Made by a program: the position numbers and the translations under genes
The notes under the pieces: generated by a model
What the model saw: the letters and a program-made list of their open reading frames with translations, nothing else
The model's database searches: none
What the model was told of the DNA's origin: nothing
Source: Moritella sp. F3
GTDB taxonomy: Bacteria > Pseudomonadota > Gammaproteobacteria > Enterobacterales > Moritellaceae
Assembly (NCBI RefSeq): GCF_015082335.1
Contig: NZ_BLRL01000007.1
Coordinates: 19,468 to 83,467 of the forward strand
DNA: 64,000 nt
Reading direction: 5' to 3'
Shown here: piece after piece, positions 1 through 11,146 of the stretch
Position numbering within the stretch: position 1 is the stretch's first letter
How the letters are laid out: each line of letters opens with the position of its first letter

Positions 1-3
1 AAC

Positions 4-97
<94 letters not shown>

Positions 98-112
98 GTG
101 TTGTTGGCGCTC

Positions 113-140
113 ATAATACGGATACTGAAAAATAAGTCAA
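113..140 (-). promoter_or_regulatory. Promoter of tRNA-Ser
   Basis: On the minus strand a TTGACT -35 (135-140) lies 16 bp upstream of a TATTAT -10 (113-118), followed by a GC-rich stretch (GAGCGCC) before the tRNA 5' end at 97. A GC-rich discriminator is typical of stringently controlled stable-RNA promoters. The match was made by eye. Confidence 0.7.
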
Positions 141-242
141 ACGTTAATTATCTACAGATCAATAACTGTTTAAGTTTCAAACAACAAACCTACTATTGCA
201 GCAAAAACGGGATTAAAGTCCCAAAACACTAAAAAAACAGAT

Positions 243-271
243 AAAAAAAGGGCTTAGCTGTCGCTAAACCC
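243..271 (-). terminator. Rho-independent terminator of csrA
   Basis: On the minus strand GGGTTTAGC (263-271) pairs with GCTAAGCCC (250-258), with one G-T wobble and a four-base loop. A run of seven T follows (243-249). It lies just after the csrA stop and ahead of the tRNA promoter, which separates the two transcripts. Confidence 0.88.
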
Positions 272-299
272 AATCTGTAATAACTTTCATTATTTTAAT

Positions 300-491
300 T
301 TAGAAGTTGCCTTCAGGGCTTTCGCCTTTTTCTGCTTGAATTCGCATGTAGATCTCTTCACGGTGAACAGATACTTCTTTAGGCGCATTAACACCGATAC
401 GAACTTGATTCCCTTTCACACCTAGAACGGTAACTGTAACTTCATCACCAATCATAAGTGTTTCGCCAACTCGGCGTGTCAATATTAGCAT
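300..491 (-). CDS. csrA: Carbon storage regulator CsrA (RNA-binding global regulator)
   Basis: Small RNA-binding protein that binds GGA motifs in 5' leaders and controls translation and stability of mRNAs for carbon storage, motility and biofilm. The 63-residue product starts [10 protein letters not shown], matches the family length (about 61) and keeps Leu4 and Arg44 (in VHREE), residues used for RNA contact. An upstream GTG/ATG-type extension to 506 is unlikely, because the ATG at 491 has a TGAGGA Shine-Dalgarno (500-505) with 8 bases spacing and the family start. It sits downstream of lysC and alaS on the same strand, the common alaS-(lysC)-csrA-tRNA-Ser order, and ends at a clear terminator. 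Confidence 0.97.
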   Translation of the reverse strand: MLILTRRVGETLMIGDEVTVTVLGVKGNQVRIGVNAPKEVSVHREEIYMRIQAEKGESPEGNF

Positions 492-610
492 TAATATATT
501 CCTCAACTAATTCATTATATTTTGTTAAGCCGCTTATTATTCTATTAAAAGCTTCAATGTAAAACAAGAAAAGAATAAATAAGACTTAATTTGTTGTTTA
601 TTCACTCAGT

Positions 611-1834
611 TTAAGCAACATCCAAGTTGAATGCAGCGTGCAATGCACGAACACCCAGCTCTAAATATTTTTCATCAACGATCACTGAGATCTTAATTTC
701 AGAGGTAGAAATCAACTGCATGTTGATTCCTTCATTGCCCAACACTTCAAACATTGTTTTAGCAACGCCAGGATGATTCCACATTCCGACACCTACAATA
801 GAAATTTTAGCAATACGATCGTTACCTTGCACATTTTTTCCAGATAATTCTTCGCAGGTCTTTTCCAACAGTGCTTTCGCAGTTTGGTAATCATCACGAT
901 GAACTGTAAAGGTAAAATCAACAAGGCCGTCTTTACCGTGGGCATTTTGAACGATAACGTCAACATCAATGCCTGCATCGCCAATTGGCGTAAGGATATT
1001 TGCTGCGACTAAAGGCTCATCAGGGATACCTGATATTGTTAAACTTGCTTCATCGCGATTAAACGCAATGCCAGATATGATTGCTGATTCCATTTTTTTT
1101 ACGTCCTCGTAAGTAATCAATGTCCCTTCACCCTCTTCAAATGAAGATAGTACACGTAAAGGTACATTGTATTTCCCTGCAAACTCGACTGAACGAATTT
1201 GTAAAACTTTGGCACCTAAGCTCGCCATTTCAAGCATCTCTTCAAAAGTGATGCAATCTAATTTCCGTGCGCGCGGTTCAACCCGAGGGTCGGTGGTATA
1301 AACGCCATTTACGTCAGTATAAATCTGACATTCATCAGCTTTCAGTACAGCAGCAATTGCCACTGCTGTCGTGTCCGAGCCGCCACGGCCCAACGTTGTG
1401 ATGTTATTATCTTCATCACGCCCTTGGAAACCGGCGACGACGACCACTTTACCTTCATCTAGATGACGTTGTAAGTTGTCTGTTTCAACTGTCTTGATGC
1501 GAGCCTTACCATGGCTGTTATCCGTTTTCATTTGAACCTGGTCACCTGTCATTGATATCGCATCGACACCTGCTTTTTGCAGGGCAATGGTTAACAATGC
1601 AATCGTCACCTGTTCACCAGTTGAAATTAATACATCCATTTCTCTGCGGTCTGCATGCTCATCGAGCTCTTTCGCCATGCCAAGTAAACGATTTGTTTCC
1701 CCAGACATTGCAGATACAACCACAACTATTTGATTTCCCTGTTCACGAGATTTTCTCACTCGCTGAGCAACAGCTTCGATTCGCTCAATAGAGCCAACAG
1801 AAGTGCCACCATATTTTTGTACATACAACGCCAC
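611..1834 (-). CDS. lysC: Aspartate kinase (monofunctional, with ACT domains)
   Basis: Catalyses ATP-dependent phosphorylation of aspartate, the first step toward lysine, threonine, methionine and diaminopimelate. The 407-residue protein opens with KYGGTSVG (residues 7-14), the aspartokinase nucleotide/aspartate motif, and carries GRGGSDTTA in the kinase domain. The last ~140 residues form two ACT domains for allosteric amino-acid feedback. The kind of feedback (lysine alone or lysine plus threonine) cannot be read from sequence by eye. The start codon is GTG, with AAAGGAAG eight bases upstream. It lies between alaS and csrA, as in vibrios and shewanellae. No homoserine dehydrogenase domain is fused. 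Confidence 0.93.
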   Translation of the reverse strand: MALYVQKYGGTSVGSIERIEAVAQRVRKSREQGNQIVVVVSAMSGETNRLLGMAKELDEHADRREMDVLISTGEQVTIALLTIALQKAGVDAISMTGDQVQMKTDNSHGKARIKTVETDNLQRHLDEGKVVVVAGFQGRDEDNNITTLGRGGSDTTAVAIAAVLKADECQIYTDVNGVYTTDPRVEPRARKLDCITFEEMLEMASLGAKVLQIRSVEFAGKYNVPLRVLSSFEEGEGTLITYEDVKKMESAIISGIAFNRDEASLTISGIPDEPLVAANILTPIGDAGIDVDVIVQNAHGKDGLVDFTFTVHRDDYQTAKALLEKTCEELSGKNVQGNDRIAKISIVGVGMWNHPGVAKTMFEVLGNEGINMQLISTSEIKISVIVDEKYLELGVRALHAAFNLDVA

Positions 1835-1989
1835 AACAAACTTCCTTTAATAACCTTTAATCTATCACCGCCTGTGTTCAGAACGCATCGCTGGTTAGCC
1901 AACAACTTGCCATAACACTGTTTATTTAAACTTAGTGAGTACCAATTAAGTTACCCACTAATATACTGATTTATTATTTCGATTACTGC

Positions 1990-4611
1990 TTATAGTTTTT
2001 CAGTTAACCAAGGCGTTACTGACTCAAGAGCGCCAGCAAGTGCTTCAGGGTTTGAACCACCCGCCTGTGCCATATCAGGACGACCACCGCCTTTACCGCC
2101 AACCTGAACAGCAAGGAAGCTCACTAGCTCACCCGCTTTCACTTTGCCGATTAAGTCTTTAGTCACACCCGTAATTAAGTTAACTTTCCCTTCACCTGGA
2201 ATACCAAGCACAATAATACCGCTTTGCAGTTTGTTCTTCAGTTCATCCATCGAGCTACGTAACGACTTAGGATCTGCACCTTTTAGGTTAGCAACAAGTA
2301 CTTTAACACCGTTAATCACTTGTACCTGGTCGATCAAGTTAGCATTCGCAGCACTTGCTACTTGTACGTTTAACTTTTCAACTTCTTTTTCTAGGCTACG
2401 ATTACGGTCTAATACTTGGCCAACTTTCGCTGCCAATGTATTTTGATCCGCTTTCACTAAACTTGCAGTTTCTTGCATTTTAGCTACAAGGTCATGCACA
2501 TATGCGAGTGCAGAATCACCCGTTACCGCTTCAACACGGCGTACACCGGCAGCAATACCACTCTCAGATAAGATCTTGAAGAAACCAATATCACCAGTAC
2601 GCTTAACATGCGTACCACCACATAATTCGATTGAGAAGTCACCCATGCGAACGACACGTACTTCGTCATCGTACTTCTCGCCGAACAATGCCATTGCACC
2701 CGCTTCACGCGCGGCATCAATATCCATCACTTCAGTCACAACTTCGTGGTTAGCACGAATTTGCGCATTAACAAGGCGTTCAACTTCAAGTAGTTGTGCC
2801 GCAGTCACGCCTTCAAAGTGTGAGAAATCGAAACGTAAACGTTCAGGTAATACGAGTGAACCTTTCTGTTGTACATTTTCACCAACAACTTTACGTAACG
2901 CAGCGTGTGCTAAGTGAGTTACTGAGTGGTTAAGGCCAATCGCTTTACGGCGACTAACATCAACATCGGCGATAACTTGGTTATTCACTTCGATAACACC
3001 TGAAACAGTACCAAAGTGAACAACTGCGTTGCCCGCTTTTTTAGTATCAGTAACAGTAAACACCGCATCACCAATTTTAATCACACCTTGGTCACCTGAT
3101 TGGCCACCCGCTTCCGCGTAAAATGGTGTTTTATTTAAAACGATAGCACCTGCTTGACCATCATTTAAGATTTCAACTTCAGCATTATCTCTGATTAATG
3201 CCACAATTTGCGCATCAGATGTTAGCGTTTGATAACCTAAAAATTCAGTGTTCGCATCGATTTTTAACATGTCGTTATAATCAGTACCAAAGTTAGAACC
3301 TTGGCGAGCACGATTACGCTGTTCTTCCATCGCTGCTTTAAAGCCGTCTTCATCAATCGTTAACTCACGTTCACGGGCGATGTCAGCGGTTAAATCTGAT
3401 GGGAAACCATAAGTGTCATATAGTTTAAATACCACATCACCTGGAACAACAGTACCGTCTAGTTGTGACAGTTCGTTGTCTAGAATGTTCAGACCACGTT
3501 CTAGCGTTTTACCAAATTGCTCTTCTTCGATAAGTAAGATTTTTTCAACAATCGCTTGTTGTTTTACTAAATCGTCAGAAATGTCGCCCATCAGCTCAAC
3601 CATCTTAGCAACAAGTTTGTTGAAGAATGGGCCTTTAGCGCCTAGCTTATTACCGTGACGAACTGCACGACGGATAATACGACGTAGTACATAACCACGA
3701 CCTTCATTTGATGGCATCACACCGTCAGAGATCAGGAAGCTACACGCACGAATGTGATCGGCGATTACGCGCAGTGATTTGCTTTCTAAATCAGTCGTAC
3801 CGATAAGCTCAGCAACGTGCTTAATTAAGCTTTGGAAGATATCGATTTCATAGTTTGAGTGTACGTTTTGCATAATTGCAGAAATACGCTCAAGACCCAT
3901 ACCGGTATCAACAGATGGTTTTGGTAGCTCAAGCATAGTACCGTCCGCTTGACGGTTGAACTGCATGAATACTAAGTTCCAGATCTCGATGAAACGGTCA
4001 CCATCTTCTTCCGGAGAACCCGGTACCCCCCCCCAAATGTCTTCGCCGTGATCGTAGAAGATTTCAGAGCATGGACCACAAGGACCTGTATCCCCCATTG
4101 ACCAGAAGTTGTCTGATTCAAATTTCTTCTCTGGTGATTTATCACCAATACGGATAATTTTATCTTCTGGCACGCCGACTTTGTCAGCCCAGAATGAAAA
4201 TGCTTCATCATCGCTTTCGTAAACGGTAACCAGTAATTTTTCTTTTGGTAGTTTCAATTCTTTGGTTAAGAATTCCCATGCAAATAAGATCGCATCTTCT
4301 TTAAAGTAATCACCGAAGCTGAAGTTACCTAACATTTCAAAGAATGTATGGTGACGCGCTGTATAACCTACGTTATCTAAGTCATTGTGCTTACCACCAG
4401 CACGAACACAACGTTGAGACGTCGTTGCACGCGTATATGAACGTTGTTCTGCACCAAGGAATACATCTTTAAATTGGTTCATGCCCGCATTTGTAAATAA
4501 CAAAGTTGGATCATTAGCAGGAACAAGTGAGCTACTTGTACCTTTGTTGTGCCCTTTACTGGCAAAATAATCAAGAAACGCGTTGCGGATCTCAGCTGTA
4601 GACATTGTCAT
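1990..4611 (-). CDS. alaS: Alanyl-tRNA synthetase
   Basis: Class II synthetase that charges tRNA-Ala and edits mischarged Ser/Gly-tRNA-Ala. The 873-residue length fits the family. The N-terminal class II core ([13 protein letters not shown], then [18 protein letters not shown]) is followed by the editing domain with zinc ligands in HSVTHLAHA and CGGTH, and by a C-terminal C-Ala domain with a glycine-rich [15 protein letters not shown] stretch. The ATG at 4611 has AGGA 8 bases upstream; an alternative ATG lies two codons downstream. The coding strand holds a run of nine G (plus-strand C run 4026-4034) that encodes Trp-Gly-Gly-Val. The neighbouring gene is not recA/recX, which often precedes alaS; recA is at 44844. 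Confidence 0.97.
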   Translation of the reverse strand: MTMSTAEIRNAFLDYFASKGHNKGTSSSLVPANDPTLLFTNAGMNQFKDVFLGAEQRSYTRATTSQRCVRAGGKHNDLDNVGYTARHHTFFEMLGNFSFGDYFKEDAILFAWEFLTKELKLPKEKLLVTVYESDDEAFSFWADKVGVPEDKIIRIGDKSPEKKFESDNFWSMGDTGPCGPCSEIFYDHGEDIWGGVPGSPEEDGDRFIEIWNLVFMQFNRQADGTMLELPKPSVDTGMGLERISAIMQNVHSNYEIDIFQSLIKHVAELIGTTDLESKSLRVIADHIRACSFLISDGVMPSNEGRGYVLRRIIRRAVRHGNKLGAKGPFFNKLVAKMVELMGDISDDLVKQQAIVEKILLIEEEQFGKTLERGLNILDNELSQLDGTVVPGDVVFKLYDTYGFPSDLTADIARERELTIDEDGFKAAMEEQRNRARQGSNFGTDYNDMLKIDANTEFLGYQTLTSDAQIVALIRDNAEVEILNDGQAGAIVLNKTPFYAEAGGQSGDQGVIKIGDAVFTVTDTKKAGNAVVHFGTVSGVIEVNNQVIADVDVSRRKAIGLNHSVTHLAHAALRKVVGENVQQKGSLVLPERLRFDFSHFEGVTAAQLLEVERLVNAQIRANHEVVTEVMDIDAAREAGAMALFGEKYDDEVRVVRMGDFSIELCGGTHVKRTGDIGFFKILSESGIAAGVRRVEAVTGDSALAYVHDLVAKMQETASLVKADQNTLAAKVGQVLDRNRSLEKEVEKLNVQVASAANANLIDQVQVINGVKVLVANLKGADPKSLRSSMDELKNKLQSGIIVLGIPGEGKVNLITGVTKDLIGKVKAGELVSFLAVQVGGKGGGRPDMAQAGGSNPEALAGALESVTPWLTEKL

Positions 4612-4794
4612 GGAATTGTCCTGGGTGCTTGAATTATGAGCGATTGTTTAGATTAAATAATATAAACGGATCTGTTAATGAAGTGATTATACCCAAACCG
4701 CGTCAAAATGCTAACTCAGAGAGGTGCTTGAACCATGATTTTGTGTGTGTTAATCATTCAGAACTACTGCGCTATATAAGCTAAAAACTAAGCT

Positions 4795-4828
4795 AAAAAA
4801 AAACACCTAACATAAATGTTCAGTGTTT
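4795..4828 (-). terminator. Terminator after glnB
   Basis: Inverted arms 4801-4813 and 4816-4828 (AAACAC..ACAT type, two mismatches) form a hairpin, followed on the minus strand by a run of nine T (4795-4803, overlapping the stem base). The position between the glnB stop and alaS fits a factor-independent terminator of glnB. Confidence 0.65.
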
Positions 4829-4873
4829 TTGTGTAATCATTAAATTATCAGAGACTCATCTCATTGATAATTA

Positions 4874-5263
<390 letters not shown>

Positions 5264-5327
5264 TCAAATTGCCAATCAGACCGGCAATAAATCGATGAAA
5301 TAGCTAAACTTAGTGCTTAACGCTGCC

Positions 5328-5756
5328 TTACCAGCAATCGCTTGTCTCAGTTTCAGCGCTATTCATCGATACAGTCGTGCCAAGATGATTGATAGTAAAA
5401 AAAGTGCAATCAGTATCAGTAGCCTGGGCACTTGATGCTTGTACTGTCGCAATTAACGTATAAGAGCCAACCCCAACACTCGAGTCAAGAGTAAAAGTAT
5501 AGTAGTCACTATTATTATTCCAGCCCGATAATGTGTTTACTGCGCCACTGGTTAATGATGTCGCATACTGACCATTATCTAAATAAAATTGCTCTTGTAA
5601 TAACTGTGCTTTATACAAGGCTGTTTTCGCATCATTACGATTATTATTGATAATATAAGCACTGTAAGAAGGATAACCAATACCCGCTAGAATACCGACA
5701 ATCGCCACGACGATCATCAACTCGACCAAGGTAAAACCAGTTTGTTTAGTTGTCAT
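5328..5756 (-). CDS. pilE: Type IV pilin-like protein PilE (minor pilin)
   Basis: Prepilin with a short leader (MTTKQTG) cut before Phe8 by PilD peptidase. The mature end FTLVELMIVVAIVGILA has Glu at +5 and the hydrophobic assembly helix. The 142 residues include a C-terminal Cys pair (TDC...SDC) that likely closes the D-region disulfide loop. It is the last gene of the pilVWXY1E operon; its ATG overlaps the pilY1 stop by one base. The position at the end of a minor-pilin operon argues for a minor pilin rather than the main subunit. Which pilus it serves cannot be read here because the assembly machinery lies outside the window. Confidence 0.9.
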   Translation of the reverse strand: MTTKQTGFTLVELMIVVAIVGILAGIGYPSYSAYIINNNRNDAKTALYKAQLLQEQFYLDNGQYATSLTSGAVNTLSGWNNNSDYYTFTLDSSVGVGSYTLIATVQASSAQATDTDCTFFTINHLGTTVSMNSAETETSDCW

Positions 5757-8700
5757 TATTGCACCGCCTCATTGAAATAGCGGTAGATAGGGCGCGGACT
5801 CAACGTAACCTCAGTATCGATAGTACCCGTAGAGGTTGAGACGCCTTCAAGGGTGTTACGATCTCCCTTTCCTGCTCCTAATAAGCGTAGTAAAGGTGCA
5901 TTATAGCTATTGTTTTCGGAATGGATCGACAGATCTTTGGCAATCACATTTTCTAATTTTTTATACGTTTTAAGTTCTCCAGTATTTAAGTTCACTTGAT
6001 AAAAGTGACTATTTCCTGTTTGTGCAAGTAAACACTCCAAGCCATTATTAACAACAACTGTACTACTAAATGGACTATAACTATTAAAGTTAACAACACC
6101 ATCAATGACGACTGCATTTCCTAAAATTTTCTGGCCTTTATCTTTAGTTAAGTGATAAGCCCAGCCAGCATCATTGGAATCAGTAACGACGTCAGGGTCG
6201 ACCAGAGTTAAATCATCAAATTGGAGCGGAGTTTCACGTACTTTTGCAGCAACAGAATAGATTGATGGGTCGACCTCGCCACTTGCTACCCATACCACAG
6301 GCGTTAAATCAAGATCCTTAATATTGAACATATAATCTTCTGTGACTTTATTCGAATTAGGATGGGTAATGTCTCCACTTCCTATTAGCAGACCATCATA
6401 AGCTCGTCTATTTTGATTTACAGCTCTCACAATCGATGGTGCAGTGAAGAATCGGCGATCAGAAGCTCCAATCTGTTTATCTCCCAACTGTGCAATCAAC
6501 CTTAATGACCACCCTCCAGTATCTACTGTTGTCTTGTCATGACCTGAATAAGTATTAGGTGTATCGATACGATAAATATTTCCCCCTGTATCAGCAGCAT
6601 AAATACGATCTAAATATCCATCGCCATCACTATCAAGTACCGATAATTTACTGGCGATACTATCAGTAATACAATCCCACTGGGCTTCATCACACTCTTC
6701 ACTGAAAACGAATGAACTAACAACGGATTTATCTTTAATATCCACGATGTAAACACCACGACCAAGGGTGTCACCGCACACTGTACTACCATTTATTCCG
6801 CAATTATCTTTGCCGATATCATAGCCGCCACCAAAAATTAAGACTGGATTTGAGTTCAATTCATGCTCAAACCCTCTGTAAACTTTAGTGACTGTTGGTA
6901 CTGACCATGTTTGCCCTAACTTTGCAAAATCACCAGTGCCGGTATTCTTCATAATCCAATGAAGCGTTAGTTTCTCTGTCGACCCAGATATAAGTCCCTT
7001 ATCAACATTAAAGGAATAGTAAGCACTGCCGCCCCTTCTAAGGCCAAAGGTAATTATATGTTTTGAGTCACCATATTCAGCATCTACAGCAGTGCTATCA
7101 ACACCATAAACACGATCTGCTATTGTCGAATCATAGCGTAGGGAGATTGCGCTTTTAAGTAAGTCTACAGGGATAAAAGCCCACTCCTCTTCAACGGCAT
7201 TGCCATTATCTTTAAACGCATGGAAGAATCCAGCGTTGGTTCCAATGAAGATTCGCGAAACATCATCATATTTAACAACGAGCGGAGCTGAATGCATGGG
7301 ATCACCAAAGATATCATCACGGAATGCGGTTCCTGTATCATTCAAACCATTAAGCCACCTAATTGTTGCAGATAAAGCTTCAACATCAACATCTAACAGT
7401 GCAGCTAAAGCAATGTTTTGAGCTTCAATAACATCTTCAGAATCAGGTGGCGTAGACGGCGGCGCTGCACTATCTGAATTAATACACGTCCCCGTCTTAA
7501 CACCCAATACAACTTTCAAGTTATCTAGAGTGATCTCACATAAGACACTGTCACTACCGTTATTTACGTATACTTTTCGTGGTATTGATACATCACGGCG
7601 ATTAAATGCTTCAACGACGCCACCAACCTCAACGGCATCCAGTCCGGGTGAGTTACTCCAGCCAGAATACAGTCCATCAGCGAAAAAAACACCGTTTGTA
7701 GATGAGAGTGCAGGTGTCAAATTAGTACTTGTCGCTAAACTTGCTTGCATGTCCCACGCATTTAACACCCCATTTTCAATCACCAATTTTTTTAAGTTCC
7801 CATTCCATTTACTACTTTGAGCAGGTTCAAACATTGTAAAATAAACAGCCTTATCACTTTGAGTCGAATTATTAGCATTTATTGAGGTGGTAACAGTCGC
7901 AGTCGTAGACTTTTGCCTAGCGACGATATCGCCCAACACTAATTTAAGTTTTTCTCTTAACTCCGTGGCCGTTTCAGCATTGAAAAACTCACCACCACCT
8001 GACTTTGCGGTTTTTTCTAACAAGGCTTTACTACCATCAAGAACGTCAATACCGACTGTGTATGTAGCAATGTGCTGTTTACCATCACTGTCATCACCAT
8101 TCATGTCATTGTTATAGAGATAATGCGCCAGTTGCGGCAATTTATTCTCAACTTGACAGTCTGATAAGAAACCAAACTTTGATTCCATTGTCGTTTCTAC
8201 CGTTCTTGCAGCATGTGCGGTATCAGATAGCGATCTAGGATCTGAATCATCAAGCAGTTTTAACTCTGGTTGGTCTGTTAATAATTCAGCTGTTAACGTA
8301 TCTATTTGCGGATTTGCTTCACCATCATGATTTTGGCAGGTAATAAATCGGTCTGAATCATTATCAGTCTCTTTATATCCAGCGGTGACAATAATGATAT
8401 AAGCTTCAGTTTGGCAGGTTTTAGTCCAATCAAGTGGGCTTATATACTCTTTTCCCGCTGTTTCTATCGATTTGTCGCGTTTCGGGTAAGGGAAAAATGC
8501 CTCATCATCACCAAACCAAACATCCTGACCATATAAATATCGGTACCCTTCATACAGGCTTTCGCATAAAGCAGAGCGCGCATCGGAAGATGTGGTGATC
8601 CCTGAAACCTTACTTCTTATTAAACTAACGCTATCCTTATATCCTTGTAAGTTCGCCTTGTAATCTAAGGTATCATAGGACTTAATCCCTGAGATAATAC

Positions 8701-9700
8701 GCCCACCATGATTATCGGCTAGGTCTAATTGTTCAATGACAGTATTATTCAAATTGAAAATTTCCAAACCACTTTTAACTTCCGGTGTTTCAAGCATCAC
8801 ATCCAAAACAACTTTTTTCGCCACATTAAGAAAAGAAAGTTCGATACTATCCGTTCCTGCTTTTTTCAATGCAGCCCAATCCACTAGGTTATCGGAATAC
8901 AAGTACGCTTGATCTGCGCTACCGCCGCCTGAAAAAGAAAGATCTTTTGCTGGGTTAGAACCATTTTGATAACCGTATGGTATGTTTACGCCATTTTGTG
9001 GGTAACCTTGATAGAATGTAGAGTCTTGCAGCCCTGTTTCCTCATCCTCTATAGCAAAGAATGCAGCACCTTCAGCGCCCGGATTATGAGGGTTATTTAA
9101 ATCCATATCCGTCTTACAGTCGATCTTTGGCGAATTAAGCTCATGCTTTGGACCGATAGTTTCAGACCAGTACTTCGCCCCGATACCAAAAAAACCAATA
9201 CCTTTCCATTGACGTACATGATCAGAATAAGCACCTAGCTCTCCGCTCATATCAAAAACCGCCGATGAACAATTCATATACTTATACTTACGTTTTTTTT
9301 CATCATCAATTATCGGAATTGTCGTAACAAAGTCACTATATAAAACACTATCAGAAGGGCTAATATTATCTTTGGACGCTATTTCAGCTAACGTCTCAAA
9401 TGATGCAAGGTCTTTAATCTCGTCATAATTACGCCAATAAAAATGTTGACTAGTAAAGCGGTCTTCAAAAAACTTTTCAATGTTATTCGATGCGGGATCA
9501 GAGTAATCAATATTAGGATCATAGCGTTCAGGGACTGGGAATGTCGTATTATTATTCATATGTCGCGATGTATCGAGAATAATAAGCACTTGCGGTTTGT
9601 TATCAATACTAGCCTCATAGATCTCAGTTTCATCAGCATGCACACTACAACCCAATATAACCGCCAATATGGCACTGGCAGTTTTGAAAATCCTTTTCAT
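5756..9700 (-). CDS. pilY1: PilY1-type pilus tip adhesin/assembly factor
   Basis: Large exported protein (1314 residues) of the PilC/PilY1 family, which sits at the pilus tip with the minor pilins, aids extension and takes part in adhesion and surface sensing. A signal peptide (about residues 1-22) is followed by an N-terminal von Willebrand A-like region that begins with VLIILDTSRHM at 39-48. Near residue 1025 a calcium loop DSDGDGYLD is followed by AADTGGNIYRID, the family signature of the C-terminal beta-propeller. The DxSxS metal site reads D-T-S-R-H, so the last Ser is His. It lies 10 bases after pilX and overlaps pilE by one base. Confidence 0.93.
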   Translation of the reverse strand: MKRIFKTASAILAVILGCSVHADETEIYEASIDNKPQVLIILDTSRHMNNNTTFPVPERYDPNIDYSDPASNNIEKFFEDRFTSQHFYWRNYDEIKDLASFETLAEIASKDNISPSDSVLYSDFVTTIPIIDDEKKRKYKYMNCSSAVFDMSGELGAYSDHVRQWKGIGFFGIGAKYWSETIGPKHELNSPKIDCKTDMDLNNPHNPGAEGAAFFAIEDEETGLQDSTFYQGYPQNGVNIPYGYQNGSNPAKDLSFSGGGSADQAYLYSDNLVDWAALKKAGTDSIELSFLNVAKKVVLDVMLETPEVKSGLEIFNLNNTVIEQLDLADNHGGRIISGIKSYDTLDYKANLQGYKDSVSLIRSKVSGITTSSDARSALCESLYEGYRYLYGQDVWFGDDEAFFPYPKRDKSIETAGKEYISPLDWTKTCQTEAYIIIVTAGYKETDNDSDRFITCQNHDGEANPQIDTLTAELLTDQPELKLLDDSDPRSLSDTAHAARTVETTMESKFGFLSDCQVENKLPQLAHYLYNNDMNGDDSDGKQHIATYTVGIDVLDGSKALLEKTAKSGGGEFFNAETATELREKLKLVLGDIVARQKSTTATVTTSINANNSTQSDKAVYFTMFEPAQSSKWNGNLKKLVIENGVLNAWDMQASLATSTNLTPALSSTNGVFFADGLYSGWSNSPGLDAVEVGGVVEAFNRRDVSIPRKVYVNNGSDSVLCEITLDNLKVVLGVKTGTCINSDSAAPPSTPPDSEDVIEAQNIALAALLDVDVEALSATIRWLNGLNDTGTAFRDDIFGDPMHSAPLVVKYDDVSRIFIGTNAGFFHAFKDNGNAVEEEWAFIPVDLLKSAISLRYDSTIADRVYGVDSTAVDAEYGDSKHIITFGLRRGGSAYYSFNVDKGLISGSTEKLTLHWIMKNTGTGDFAKLGQTWSVPTVTKVYRGFEHELNSNPVLIFGGGYDIGKDNCGINGSTVCGDTLGRGVYIVDIKDKSVVSSFVFSEECDEAQWDCITDSIASKLSVLDSDGDGYLDRIYAADTGGNIYRIDTPNTYSGHDKTTVDTGGWSLRLIAQLGDKQIGASDRRFFTAPSIVRAVNQNRRAYDGLLIGSGDITHPNSNKVTEDYMFNIKDLDLTPVVWVASGEVDPSIYSVAAKVRETPLQFDDLTLVDPDVVTDSNDAGWAYHLTKDKGQKILGNAVVIDGVVNFNSYSPFSSTVVVNNGLECLLAQTGNSHFYQVNLNTGELKTYKKLENVIAKDLSIHSENNSYNAPLLRLLGAGKGDRNTLEGVSTSTGTIDTEVTLSPRPIYRYFNEAVQ

Positions 9701-9710
9701 TTATCTGTCC

Positions 9711-10151
9711 TTATTGATTCTGAGCGGCTAAAAATGGCTGCTCTACACCAGCCGTCATAGCTAGCCCCTGAACTCGGCGATTATTATTTTGTGAAAAATC
9801 CATTTTCACAAATCGACAACTAATTAAATTTACACTCGACGCTTTAGTACTGCGCTTGCAGTAACCTTCACCACGCTGAGTAAGCCCCACAATAATGTCT
9901 GGTGATTGCGTCACACTCAGCGCAGAACTCGCTGTCGACGTTAACTCCATAATGTCATTTATCAAATTAGGGTTTTCCATTACTTCAGTAAAACCACCAA
10001 GTATTTCTTGCTCATTTGCTAATTTTTCTTGCGTCAAGCCAATTGCATTCATCCCTAATCGTGTTTCAGTGATCACTGCAGCAGCCAGTGACGTCACAAC
10101 GACCAGAATAATAATAACAAGAAAAAGGGTAATACCTTGCTGTGCTTTCAT
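9711..10151 (-). CDS. pilX: Minor pilin PilX
   Basis: The 146-residue protein starts with a short leader, MKAQQG, then a hydrophobic helix ITLFLVIIILVVVTSLAAAV. As in many PilX proteins the Glu at mature position 5 is absent. PilX joins PilV, PilW and PilE in the priming complex that carries PilY1. The ATG overlaps the pilW stop by four bases, so translation is likely coupled. Sequence outside the N-terminal helix is not conserved enough to name alone; position and helix decide the call. Confidence 0.87.
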   Translation of the reverse strand: MKAQQGITLFLVIIILVVVTSLAAAVITETRLGMNAIGLTQEKLANEQEILGGFTEVMENPNLINDIMELTSTASSALSVTQSPDIIVGLTQRGEGYCKRSTKASSVNLISCRFVKMDFSQNNNRRVQGLAMTAGVEQPFLAAQNQ

Positions 10152-11146
10152 CGCGTCACCGCCATCATGTTGTTTCTTATTACCACTGTAGTGGAAAGCA
10201 AAAATCGCCTGTAATGATCATCAGCAGTGGGAGTAAAAGGCGCAAACCTGAGATTATAATTAGCGTCATTATTGAATGTCAGGTCCGGGCTGTTTGCTCT
10301 GGCTAATACGTGGATACGTGCCGATACTAATTGACTATTACTCCACATAGCAGCCGTTAAATTGACATCACCACTAAGATAATAGATGTCAGCGCCACCA
10401 TCGCGTGGAGTATCCGTATCCACACCAAATTCGATACGAAGCCCTTCAATATTTCCGACTATCAAGTCATTACTCAGTTCATCGCCCTGACGCGAAAAGC
10501 GCGTTAACCGGGGGCCAGCGGTTTCATGTGTTTCGACAAAATAGGTATGATGTAAATAAGGATAAAACTCAGCATTGTCTATATTCGTCGCACCGTTTGG
10601 CACCGAGCCTTTAAATAGTTGAGCTTGTTGCGGTGATACCGCTAAATAATAATCCGCTGCTTCCATCCCAGCGACAGTGACTGTATTACCTTGTATGCGC
10701 GCTATGGACAGTACATCACTGTTTGCAGCCATACTGTAACCAGCATCATCACTATCATTGATACAATCGGCTTCGGTGAAGGTACCTGCTGATGCCATTT
10801 CAACCCAGTTAGCCCATGCAGGTAAACTAAATGTGCCAATAGCGCTGCTACTTGCCTCAATAAACATTGCACAACTGCCAGGAGTCAACGTCAGTGTGTC
10901 AGGGGTCTTAATGTCAGTCAGTAATTCCCCAGAAAACTCAGCCCAACTGCCAATACTCCGTACATCTTCGACTAATACCTGTAATGCTAATTGCGCCTGC
11001 TGCTGCAAACTCGATACCGCTGATGAACGGTTTACCGACACCTTAGTATCCACAAACATCGTGGTGATTGAGGTCATTAAAACAATACCAACAACAAGCG
11101 AAATCATCAGTTCAACTAAATTAAAGCCAGCTTGTGTCACTGTCAT
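10148..11146 (-). CDS. pilW: Minor pilin PilW
   Basis: Prepilin of 332 residues with leader MTVTQAG, cut before Phe, then FNLVELMISLVVGIVLMTS with Glu at +5. The large C-terminal domain and the position between pilV and pilX fit PilW of the type IV pilus priming complex. The ATG overlaps the pilV stop as ATGA and its own stop overlaps pilX, so the three are translationally coupled. Confidence 0.9.
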   Translation of the reverse strand: MTVTQAGFNLVELMISLVVGIVLMTSITTMFVDTKVSVNRSSAVSSLQQQAQLALQVLVEDVRSIGSWAEFSGELLTDIKTPDTLTLTPGSCAMFIEASSSAIGTFSLPAWANWVEMASAGTFTEADCINDSDDAGYSMAANSDVLSIARIQGNTVTVAGMEAADYYLAVSPQQAQLFKGSVPNGATNIDNAEFYPYLHHTYFVETHETAGPRLTRFSRQGDELSNDLIVGNIEGLRIEFGVDTDTPRDGGADIYYLSGDVNLTAAMWSNSQLVSARIHVLARANSPDLTFNNDANYNLRFAPFTPTADDHYRRFLLSTTVVIRNNMMAVTR

